Shown: positions 1 to 5,009 of the stretch, one piece after another | Layout of the letters: the number at the start of each line of letters is the position of its first letter | Position numbering within the stretch: the stretch's first letter is position 1 | NCBI GenBank assembly: GCA_020048295.1 | Contig: JAIFMT010000234.1 | Location: forward strand, 1-5,174 | DNA: 5,174 nt | Reading direction: 5' to 3' | Source: Rhodoferax sp. | GTDB lineage: Bacteria > Pseudomonadota > Gammaproteobacteria > Burkholderiales > Burkholderiaceae | Made by a program: the position numbers and the translations under genes | The notes under the pieces: generated by a model | Databases searched by the model: none | What the model saw: only the letters and a program-made list of their open reading frames with translations | Told to the model about the DNA's origin: nothing

Positions 1-310
1 CAGCCACCTTGGGTTTGCCTTCAAAAATGCCGGTACCGGTTTGCGCCCAGGTGGCCACGTCTGACTGGCTGAAACCGGCTTCCATGGCGCCAGCGGCAAT
101 GCCATTGACATTGCCCAGCGAGCCATTGCTGGCCTGCGCGGTGGCAATGATCTTGCCGGGCTGCGACACCGCGTTGGCGATCATGCCGCCCACCGGGTAA
201 TAAGTACCGGCTGTGCCACCGGTGCCAATGCGGAAGAACTGCTGGGCACTGGCGGTGCCGACGAGCGCAGCAGAGGCCAACACGGCAGCCGCAATGTATT
301 TGAATTTCAT
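1..310 (-). CDS. TAXI family TRAP transporter solute-binding protein (5' part only)
   Basis: Periplasmic solute-binding component of a TRAP-type uptake system of the TAXI subclass, which hands small organic acids or amino acids such as glutamate to a DctQM-like membrane permease. Only the first 103 residues are in the window; the gene runs off the left edge. The start is clear: ATG at 310 is preceded by AAGGAG about six bases upstream. Residues 1-22 form a Sec signal peptide (MKFK, then a hydrophobic Ala/Val/Leu stretch, then TASA before QQ). The mature protein opens with FRIGTGGTAGTYYPVGG (residues 26-42), the hallmark N-terminal motif of TAXI proteins, followed by a SNGSLGNVNGIAAG segment and an SQSDVA segment typical of the family. 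The substrate cannot be read from this fragment. No TRAP permease gene is visible, so it is either further left or encoded elsewhere. Family assignment is strong; substrate is unknown. Confidence 0.93.
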   Translation of the reverse strand, partial: MKFKYIAAAVLASAALVGTASAQQFFRIGTGGTAGTYYPVGGMIANAVSQPGKIIATAQASNGSLGNVNGIAAGAMEAGFSQSDVATWAQTGTGIFEGKPKVA

Positions 311-323
311 GAAAATCTCCTTA
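311..323 (-). promoter_or_regulatory. Ribosome binding site of the TAXI solute-binding protein gene
   Basis: Read on the minus strand, AAGGAGATTTTC directly precedes the ATG at 310. AAGGAG is a near-ideal Shine-Dalgarno sequence at normal spacing and fixes the start. I could not pick a convincing -35/-10 pair in the roughly 300 bases upstream. Confidence 0.85.
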
Positions 324-495
324 TGGTGAGTGACAAAACCTGCCGACAGGCGTTTTCGAACGACCGCGCGAGTGTACTCCGCACTGTCAGCAGGCAGACA
401 GCAAGCGTGCGCCAGATGGCACTCTGCCTATGCGCACCCATAGCCGCATACCCCACTCGTAGCAGACTAACAGGCCGGTCAGGCACACTTGCAGC

Positions 496-647
496 GCCAT
501 CACCTGACAGCCGAGCGCGGCGCTGAAGATTGCGTTCAAGCCAGCGCTGGTATGGGTCAAGGCCGTGCTGACCCACGCCACACGCCCATCGGAGAGGTTC
601 GCCCACAAGGCGTCATCGAAACGAACTGATTCAGGAGAAATGTTCAT
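496..647 (-). pseudogene. Decayed DUF2442 domain gene, frameshifted and truncated
   Basis: The frame starting at ATG 647 reads MNISPESVRFDDALW followed by ANLSDGRV. This matches the typical opening of DUF2442 proteins (xSVRFDxxxMxVxLSDGRxxxVPLAW, from recall). After DGRV the similarity in this frame stops. About 60 bases later, roughly 555 down to 496, a different frame reads YQRWLERNLQRRARLSGDG, which resembles the middle of DUF2442 (WYPRLLxATPxQRAxxRLxGDG). The conserved C-terminal segment (HWPxLDEDISVxGLL) is not seen in any frame. I infer a net frameshift plus loss of the 3' end. Frames nominally stay open to 387 and 307 but look meaningless beyond this point. DUF2442 proteins are small, of uncertain function, and often encoded next to DUF4160 proteins, as appears to be the case here. 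The N-terminal match is convincing; the second-frame match is weaker. Confidence 0.5.
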
Positions 648-738
648 TCCATGCCCTTTCAATCAAGGATAAGTTGTCAGTCATCACTTCACCAAGCTCG
701 CGCAGAATGCGGGCATCCAACGCCACTTTAGCTATGGA
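631..738 (-). pseudogene. C-terminal remnant of a DUF4160-like gene
   Basis: An open frame running from just after a TAA (739-741) to TGA at 631-633 reads ALDARILRELGEVM then TDNLSLIERAWNEHFS. This resembles the C-terminal helix of many DUF4160 proteins, which end with a pattern like ARELRxIExxIxxNxxxLLEAWHEHF (from recall). Its stop overlaps the ATG of the DUF2442 frame by 17 bases, the tight arrangement expected for a co-translated DUF4160-DUF2442 pair. The N-terminal two thirds, including the HVHV-type segment, is missing. Its place is taken by an interspersed repeat (about 727-787), so the gene was probably cut at that point. An in-frame GTG at 726 could start a 31-residue peptide, but no Shine-Dalgarno supports it. 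The small size makes the family call tentative. Confidence 0.4.
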
Positions 739-787
739 TTAAATAGCTTCTTACGCTTTCTTTACTTGGGCTGTAGACTGATTTTTC
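727..787 (+). repeat. Short interspersed repeat, Comamonadaceae-type, intergenic copy
   Basis: The plus strand contains AGCTAT, a 7-base AT-rich spacer, then ATAGCT (730-748), able to form a small hairpin. This continues as TCTTACGC, eleven T-rich bases, GGGCTGTAGAC and GATTTTTC to 787. The order of blocks (ATAGC, xCGC, T/A-rich centre, GGGCT, AGxC, A/T run) is one I recall from many intergenic copies in Comamonadaceae genomes, where the centre is usually an imperfect palindrome around a GCGCTTATxxxATAAGCGCT-like core. A second, differently diverged copy occurs on the minus strand at 2220-2261 inside dat, with the same block spacing. The stretch is markedly more AT-rich than its surroundings. 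Exact borders are uncertain by about ten bases. Confidence 0.55.
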
Positions 788-861
788 ATGCAAAAACCGG
801 GCAGATCGGTCCAGGGGGAACTCAAAGCGCGGGATTTGATTTCGTTCCAGGACAGGGGCAT
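751..861 (-). pseudogene. N-terminal scrap of a DNA methyltransferase-like gene
   Basis: From ATG 861 the minus strand reads MPLSWNEIKSRAL, then SSPWTDLPGF and further residues to a TAA at 751-753, giving a 36-residue frame. The first 13 residues match, from recall, the very characteristic start of large class I SAM-dependent DNA methyltransferases of the MmeI-like/BREX-like type (LSWNEIKxRALxFSxEW). The following FSxEW segment and everything after it are absent, and the tail of the frame runs into the interspersed repeat. I read this as the broken 5' end of a restriction-modification or defence gene whose body has been deleted. A new short gene cannot be excluded, but no good Shine-Dalgarno precedes the ATG. 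It lies 25 bases beyond the toxin gene stop, on the same strand. Confidence 0.4.
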
Positions 862-885
862 GGCAGCTTCGGGTGAATGTCTGGC

Positions 886-1314
886 TCAGGGGCTAAATTG
901 CCAGGGGTCAATCACTGTCAGCCCCTCGATGCCCATGAAATCGGCGACATGACGTGTGGCCAATTCCAGGTTGTGGGCTAGCGCGATGGCTGCAATCTGG
1001 GCATCTTCCACACTGATGGGGTGGCCGGCGCGATTGCGAACCGCCACCACCCGAGCGTAATGAACTGCAGCGGCATCGTCAAAGGGCAAGCTCATGCCAG
1101 TGAACTCGGCATCGAACATGGCGTGCGCGGACTGTGCCAACGCCAGTTGCCGTTTTCCTGCAGGCATCCGTGCCAGGCCCAGTTCGATTTCCGCACGACT
1201 GATGGCACAGGTAAACAACGACGGCGCGGACTGGGCATTCAGCCAGGCCACCACCTGCGGCGCGGGTTGCTGTCGCATGAACTCGGACAGCACGTTGGTA
1301 TCTAGCAGCAGCAT
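886..1314 (-). CDS. PIN-domain ribonuclease toxin, FitB/VapC type
   Basis: Toxin of a type II toxin-antitoxin module: a Mg2+-dependent endoribonuclease of the PIN superfamily that cleaves RNA and is held inactive by its partner antitoxin. The 142-residue length is normal for FitB-like proteins. The opening LLLDTNVLSE gives the first acidic residue D5. SRAEIELGLARMP gives E42, SVEDAQIAAIA gives D104, and the TRHVADF segment gives D125, completing the acidic quartet of the active site, so the enzyme looks intact. The end segment GLTVIDPW is also family-typical. Translation starts at ATG 1314, six bases after the antitoxin stop. There is no strong Shine-Dalgarno, so expression is likely coupled to the antitoxin. 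Biological role (plasmid-like stabilisation, stress response or a defunct resident) cannot be told from sequence. Confidence 0.93.
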   Translation of the reverse strand: MLLLDTNVLSEFMRQQPAPQVVAWLNAQSAPSLFTCAISRAEIELGLARMPAGKRQLALAQSAHAMFDAEFTGMSLPFDDAAAVHYARVVAVRNRAGHPISVEDAQIAAIALAHNLELATRHVADFMGIEGLTVIDPWQFSP

Positions 1315-1320
1315 GGGCGT

Positions 1321-1563
1321 TCAGTCTTCAAGCGCCAAGCTGCGTGGCGGCTGGCGTTGCGGCAAGGCAAAGTCGTCACCGGTTACACCAGCAAAGCGGT
1401 GCAACAAGCGCTGACCCATGGGCGCGGGTGACGCCGCGCGTGTGAGCGCATCGCGCAAAATGCAGCGCGCCTCTTCTTCCATCGACACCCCACGCTGGGC
1501 GGCCTGCACCCGCAAGGCAGACTTGATCGCGTCATCCACATTTCGAATTGTCAGTGCAGCCAT
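1321..1563 (-). CDS. FitA-like ribbon-helix-helix antitoxin
   Basis: Antitoxin paired with the downstream PIN toxin. These proteins bind DNA through an N-terminal ribbon-helix-helix fold to repress their own operon, and wrap a C-terminal tail around the toxin active site. From ATG 1563 the protein is 80 residues. AALTIRNVDDAIKSALRVQA (residues 2-21) is the RHH strand and first helix, AAQRGVSMEEEARCILRDAL (20-39) the second helix, and the proline- and arginine-rich tail after about residue 45 is the toxin-binding part. The start at 1563 is preferred because GGGAGG lies about five to six bases upstream and the protein then begins exactly at the fold. A longer frame opens at GTG 1614, overlapping the dat stop as GTGA, which would add 17 residues without family resemblance; I reject it as the main start but it could allow coupling to dat. 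Confidence 0.92.
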   Translation of the reverse strand: MAALTIRNVDDAIKSALRVQAAQRGVSMEEEARCILRDALTRAASPAPMGQRLLHRFAGVTGDDFALPQRQPPRSLALED

Positions 1564-1577
1564 CCCATCCTCCCGAA

Positions 1578-1596
1578 TTGACTTCCATGCTGTCAA
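1578..1596. promoter_or_regulatory. Inverted repeat upstream of the antitoxin, candidate operator
   Basis: TTGAC (1578-1582) and GTCAA (1592-1596) form a 5-bp inverted repeat separated by nine bases, 15 bases upstream of the antitoxin ATG and just beyond its Shine-Dalgarno. FitA-type antitoxins bind short inverted repeats upstream of their own gene, so this is a plausible autoregulatory site. On the minus strand the left arm also gives TTGACA, a consensus -35 hexamer, but no matching -10 follows at 16-18 bases, so I do not call a promoter. The arms are short and chance occurrence is possible. Confidence 0.35.
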
Positions 1597-1610
1597 GTTG
1601 CTTCTTGATG

Positions 1611-2507
1611 TCACGCGGGCGTTTGCAGCGCGTCGGCCTTGGCCTCCTGATAACCCGCAAAAAGCCGCGCGTACACCGGACCAGGCGCACCGCTGCCCAC
1701 CGGCTGGCCGTCGAGCAGCGTGACGGGCAGCACCTCTTTGGTGGCTGATGACAACAGCACCTCGTCAGCGGCCATGACTTCAGCGCGCGTCACACGCCGC
1801 AGCTCAAAAGCAATGCCCTGCTTGATGCAAATGTCTTCGATCAGCCCATACCGAATGCCCTCGAGCACCAAGTTGTCTTTGGGGGTGCCGATGACCCGGC
1901 CCTCTTTGACGATCCAGACATTGCAGGCGGCGGCTTCGCTCAGGTAGCCATCGCGAAACATCACCGTCTCAACCGCGTCCACATCAAAGCTGATCTGGCG
2001 GGCAAACACCGCACCGAGCAGGCTGGTGGCCTTGATGTGCGCTTTTGCCCAGCGAAAATCGTCAGCTGTCACGCAGGCCACACCGTTTTCGCGCTGCACC
2101 TGGCTGGGTGGTTTCATCACATTGGTCATGACAAACACGGTAGGCGCGATGCCCTCGGTCATGACATGGTCGCGCATGGCCACGCCACGGGTGATCTGGA
2201 TATAGATCAGTTGGTCGGTATTTTTGGCTTCAGCCCCTATGGAATCTGCGTAGTATGCTATCAATTGCAGGGCAACACCGGACCATTGGTCGCGACTCAT
2301 GGGGTTGACAATGCGCAGCTCTTTGAGGCTGCGCTCCAGCCGCGCCATGTGGTTGGCAAATCGAAACAGTTGCCCCTGGTACACCGGCACTACCTCGTAC
2401 ACCCCATCACCAAAAATAAAGCCCCGGTCCATCACGCTGATTTTGGCGTTGGGCAGGGTGGTGAATTCACCATTCAGATAGCAGGGTAGCGCAGGCAAGG
2501 TATGCAT
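1611..2507 (-). CDS. dat: D-amino acid aminotransferase (D-alanine transaminase)
   Basis: PLP-dependent fold-type IV transaminase (EC 2.6.1.21 family) that interconverts D-alanine and D-glutamate with their 2-oxo acids in the cytosol, feeding peptidoglycan precursors or D-amino acid breakdown. The 298-residue protein shows DRGFIFGDGVYEV (27-39) with Tyr37, TRGVAMRDH with Arg112 and His114 (the carboxylate trap of the Bacillus enzyme), HIKATSLLGAV with the PLP lysine Lys159, the SEAAACNVW cofactor-phosphate segment (190-198) and SSATKEVLPV (253-262). Retention of Arg and His in the R-x-H position favours D-amino acid over branched-chain substrates. ATG 2507 is chosen because YLNGEF follows closely as in relatives, though no good Shine-Dalgarno is present. 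It lies 36 bp after the lipase gene, so is probably co-transcribed. Residues 83-96 contain the only two ATA codons of the gene and resemble an interspersed repeat. Relative to the Bacillus enzyme, the region between the Tyr and Arg motifs is about eight residues longer. Confidence 0.93.
   Translation of the reverse strand: MHTLPALPCYLNGEFTTLPNAKISVMDRGFIFGDGVYEVVPVYQGQLFRFANHMARLERSLKELRIVNPMSRDQWSGVALQLIAYYADSIGAEAKNTDQLIYIQITRGVAMRDHVMTEGIAPTVFVMTNVMKPPSQVQRENGVACVTADDFRWAKAHIKATSLLGAVFARQISFDVDAVETVMFRDGYLSEAAACNVWIVKEGRVIGTPKDNLVLEGIRYGLIEDICIKQGIAFELRRVTRAEVMAADEVLLSSATKEVLPVTLLDGQPVGSGAPGPVYARLFAGYQEAKADALQTPA
2220..2261 (-). repeat. Repeat-like element inside dat, second copy
   Basis: On the minus strand this stretch begins ATAGCATACTACGC, continues with eleven bases to GGGGCTGAAGCC and ends AAAAAT. 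Aligned without gaps to the intergenic copy at 743-787, it shares ATAGC, ACGC, GGGCTG and AG-C blocks at identical spacing, about 25 of the first 40 bases. It also fits the recalled Comamonadaceae consensus (ATAGCxxCTxGCGCxxATTCCATAAGGGCTxxAGxCxxAAAA) better than the intergenic copy does. It is read in frame in dat as residues 83-96 (IAYYADSIGAEAKN), with codons (ATA twice, GCA twice, GGG) unlike the rest of the gene. Coding constraint could have produced the resemblance by chance, so confidence is moderate. Confidence 0.4.
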
Positions 2508-2543
2508 AAGATGGAAAGGTGCGGGTTGCGAAGGATGGGCAGT

Positions 2544-3845
2544 TTACGCCGCATCAGATGCACCCGGAGGCGTCAGCCAGTCCAGCAGTTGCTGGGTGAC
2601 CAATGGGCTGCTTAGCAATTGCATGTGGTTGGTGCGGTATACGATGCGTTGGCGTTCTGGCGCAAAAACCAGGTGCCGCGCCGCATCGTCATGCACGCCA
2701 AGCGCGCTGTGCAGTGGCACCAGGCCGTCGCCCACCAGCCGGTCGGCCACTTTGCTGCGCTGGCCAGCCACGGTGGCAGCCACAGTAAAACAGGCCACGC
2801 TGGCAGGCAGCGGCAAGTGCTGCCGGCTGTCGGGCTTGCGGTGAAAACGGTCATGCCCTTGCCAATCGGCATTCAGCACATGGCCGTATCGCAAGTCGGT
2901 GACCCCGGCGCTGCGCAATTGCCCCAGCTTGGCAAACGGCCGACTGTACGGTGTGCTGCCCAGAATCACATCCACCCAGTTGCCGGCACGCTCCAGCGGC
3001 GCACCATGGTGCGGCGTGCCCAGGAAAACAATGTTTTTCAGCAGCTTGGGCCAGTGCAGGCCAGCTTGCGTGGCGTCGTGCACGGCGCTACGCATCACCA
3101 GTCCGCCCATGCTGTGCGCCAGCACGCTGAGTTCGGTCAATGGCACAGGCCAGCGGCTGATCAGTGTCTCCAGCTCGGTTGCCAGCAACTGACCGTTTTG
3201 CGACACATGCAAGCCGGTGTTGTAGCGCAGGTAAACCAGGGTGTAGCCCAGCGTCTGCGCCAAGGTCTCTGCGTGGTTCACACCCTGGCCCTGGTGGGTT
3301 GCATGCCATTGCAGGTCGTTCATGCACAGGCCGTGCATCACCAGCAGCAGCCTGGTGCCAGCCGCAGGTGATTCGGAAATATATGTCAAATTGACCTCTA
3401 GCCCTCGTGCAGAAAGCGCACTATGCTCACTATTGCGAAGCGTCATGGCAATCGCCAGCGGGTTGCCGCTGGCTTGCAGGCGGTCACCCATCACCCCATT
3501 GAGCGCCGCAATCACAGCCGCCCGCTCGGGTGACTCTTGCGGCTGGCCTTCAAGCCGCTGCAGCAGAGGCTCCAGTTTGGTCAGCGCCTTGGCCACGCCC
3601 TGCCCTATCAGCCGCGTGACTCCGTGGATGCTTTGGTAAATCAGTCCGGTCAGCCCGCGTGTTTGCCCGGGCGCATCACCGCCGGGCGCACCCAGTGTGC
3701 GCCACACCGACTGGTGAACGCCTTCGGTGATGGCGGTCACCGCCAGGGTGGCCTGGGTTGCCAGCAATGCAGTGGCACGCAAGTCAGAGGCGTGCAAATG
3801 GCGGATGTTGTTTTTTGAGGGTTTGGGCGTGGTCATGCCGGCCAT
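2544..3845 (-). CDS. Alpha/beta-hydrolase, PGAP1-like esterase/lipase
   Basis: Serine hydrolase of the alpha/beta-hydrolase fold, probably acting on an ester of a lipid or other acyl compound; the natural substrate is unknown. In the 433-residue protein, LLLVMHGLCMND (166-177) is the oxyanion-hole strand with HG, LAHSMGG (242-248) is the nucleophile elbow with Ser245, and FLGTPHHGAPLERAGNW (274-290) is the segment characteristic of PGAP1/lipase-type enzymes. GDGLVP with Asp373 and NHMQLL with His407 complete a readable catalytic triad. Residues 1-140 are an alpha-helical, Ala/Leu/Thr-rich extension (ATALLATQATLAVTAITEG at 24-42) seen in proteobacterial members; it has no clear signal peptide or long membrane segment, so the enzyme is probably cytosolic or membrane-associated. 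ATG 3845 and ATG 3836 (MTTPKPSK) are both possible starts and neither has a good Shine-Dalgarno. The gene is followed after 36 bp by dat. Confidence 0.85.
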   Translation of the reverse strand: MAGMTTPKPSKNNIRHLHASDLRATALLATQATLAVTAITEGVHQSVWRTLGAPGGDAPGQTRGLTGLIYQSIHGVTRLIGQGVAKALTKLEPLLQRLEGQPQESPERAAVIAALNGVMGDRLQASGNPLAIAMTLRNSEHSALSARGLEVNLTYISESPAAGTRLLLVMHGLCMNDLQWHATHQGQGVNHAETLAQTLGYTLVYLRYNTGLHVSQNGQLLATELETLISRWPVPLTELSVLAHSMGGLVMRSAVHDATQAGLHWPKLLKNIVFLGTPHHGAPLERAGNWVDVILGSTPYSRPFAKLGQLRSAGVTDLRYGHVLNADWQGHDRFHRKPDSRQHLPLPASVACFTVAATVAGQRSKVADRLVGDGLVPLHSALGVHDDAARHLVFAPERQRIVYRTNHMQLLSSPLVTQQLLDWLTPPGASDAA

Positions 3846-3870
3846 TGTGGCGGCACTGGCCGTTGCAGCA

Positions 3871-3888
3871 CTAGAGGCTGGCCTCTAG
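3871..3888. other. Perfect 18-bp palindrome between modC and the lipase gene
   Basis: CTAGAGGC, two central bases TG, then GCCTCTAG. This perfect inverted repeat sits in the 71-bp gap, 29 bases after the modC stop and 26 bases before the lipase ATG at 3845. As RNA it would fold into a short stem of about seven pairs with a tetraloop. There is no following T-run on the minus strand, so it is not a standard intrinsic terminator. It could be a weak attenuator, a protein-binding site for the downstream gene, or an RNA-stabilising stem at the end of the mod transcript. Confidence 0.55.
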
Positions 3889-3916
3889 CGACAAGCCGCG
3901 TCACACCAACCCTGCG

Positions 3917-5008
3917 TTACCCGATGAGTGCCACCGACTTCACCTGCACCCAGACCGGCAACCCGCGTGACAGACGCAGGCTGGCAACGGCACGCTGCGT
4001 CAGCCGTGCCAATATGGGGGTGTCGCCCGCCATCAAACGCACCAGCGCCTGGGCTGGGTGATGGTCGTCGGCGATCTCGTCCACAGTCGCGCTCAGCCCA
4101 TTCTGGATACTGCTGTGGCTGATTTTTTGCAGCGCAATGCTGACATCGCGCGCCAAAATCCGCACGCGCACCGCCTGTCCCAGCGCATGGCCATCGTCAC
4201 GCACCCAAAGGCTGCCACCAGAGAATGTCACCCGCGCCAGGTGCCACTGCGCGTCGCGCTCGGCCACCACCGCATCCAGCACCACGCCGGCATCTTCACC
4301 CAGGTGAATCGGCAAATCCAGCCGCGCCAGGGTGTCCTTCAGTGGCCCGGCTGCCACCGCTCGCCCCGCATCCAGCACCACAATGTGGTCGGCCAGCCGT
4401 GCCACTTCGTCGGGTGAATGGCTGACATACAGCACCGGAATGTCCAGCTCGGCATGCAGCCGCTGTAGATAGGGCAAAATTTCCTGCTTGCGTTTGAGAT
4501 CCAGCGCCGCCAGCGGCTCATCCATCAACAACAGGCTGGGGCTTAACGCCAAGGCACGCGCCATGCCCACCCGCTGGCGCTCACCACCGGACAACTGGTC
4601 AGGCTTGCGGCCAAGCAGATGACCGATGCCGAGCAATTCAATCGCCTGATCCAGACTGACGCGTGCCGCACCAACACTGCGCTGCAAGCCGTAACGCAGA
4701 TTGCCCATCACAGTGAGGTGGGGGAACAAACTGGCTTCCTGAAACACATAGCCCAGCGGTCGCCGGTGCGTGGGCAGCCAGTGGCCACCGGGCGGTGCCT
4801 TGGGCACGTCGTTTTGCCAGACCACGTCATTGACGCTCAGGCGTCCCAAAGGTGCGCGTTCCAACCCGGCGATACAGCGCAGCAGCGTGGTTTTGCCAGA
4901 ACCCGAGTGGCCAAACAGCGCTGTGACACCGCGGGCGGGCAAGTCCAGGTCCACATCCAGCGTGAAGTCGGGCCAGTCGACTTTGAAACGGGCTTGAATA
5001 CCGCCCAT
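3917..5008 (-). CDS. modC: Molybdate ABC transporter ATP-binding protein ModC
   Basis: ATPase that powers molybdate (and tungstate) uptake through the ModB channel, with ModA as periplasmic binder. Starting at ATG 5008 the protein is 363 residues, close to the usual 350-360. Visible motifs are Walker A GHSGSGKTT (33-41), Q-loop YVFQEASLFPHLTV (86-99), signature LSGGERQRV (138-146), Walker B LLLMDEP (158-164), D-loop ALDL and switch His196 in YVSHS. The Q-loop wording YVFQxxxLFPH, the LRYG that follows and PYLQRLHAELDIPVLYVSH are typical of ModC rather than other ABC ATPases. The C-terminal part (about 295-363) is a molybdate-binding TOBE/Mop-type domain ending WVQVKSVALIG. An in-frame GTG at 5017 would overlap modB, but GAGGGG lies at proper spacing before ATG 5008, which I prefer. 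modB ends one base upstream, so the two are co-translated. No modA is in view. Confidence 0.95.
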   Translation of the reverse strand: MGGIQARFKVDWPDFTLDVDLDLPARGVTALFGHSGSGKTTLLRCIAGLERAPLGRLSVNDVVWQNDVPKAPPGGHWLPTHRRPLGYVFQEASLFPHLTVMGNLRYGLQRSVGAARVSLDQAIELLGIGHLLGRKPDQLSGGERQRVGMARALALSPSLLLMDEPLAALDLKRKQEILPYLQRLHAELDIPVLYVSHSPDEVARLADHIVVLDAGRAVAAGPLKDTLARLDLPIHLGEDAGVVLDAVVAERDAQWHLARVTFSGGSLWVRDDGHALGQAVRVRILARDVSIALQKISHSSIQNGLSATVDEIADDHHPAQALVRLMAGDTPILARLTQRAVASLRLSRGLPVWVQVKSVALIG

Positions 5009-5009
5009 G

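Noticed and set aside
9..200. 63-residue open frame on the plus strand
   Set aside because: It is antisense to the clearly coding TAXI solute-binding protein and has no supporting signal.
339..350. CCTG-CCGA-CAGG hairpin next to TTTT, considered as a terminator
   Set aside because: The stem is only four base pairs and it lies just upstream of the TAXI start rather than after a gene, so it is too weak to call.
307..606. 99-residue open frame on the minus strand upstream of the TAXI gene
   Set aside because: It overlaps the Shine-Dalgarno and start of the TAXI gene and has arginine-rich, low-complexity composition. Only its first part (about 555-496) resembles DUF2442, so I treat it as part of a frameshifted remnant and not a gene.
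311..885. Possible CRISPR array, tRNA or structured RNA in the gene-poor stretch
   Set aside because: I found no regularly spaced direct repeats, no tRNA-like arms and no long stem. The content is better explained by gene remnants and one interspersed repeat.
1591..1597. TTGACA on the minus strand, considered as the -35 of an antitoxin promoter
   Set aside because: At 16-18 bases downstream the sequence is the GGGAGGA Shine-Dalgarno and nothing resembling TATAAT is present.
2037..2489. 150-residue open frame on the plus strand
   Set aside because: It is antisense to dat, which has all its catalytic motifs. No recognisable motif or ribosome binding site supports it.
2619..3371. 250-residue open frame on the plus strand
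   Set aside because: It lies antisense to the lipase gene. Its composition (rich in Gln, His, Arg, Ala) is that of a shadow of a GC-rich coding sequence, and it shows no domain motif.
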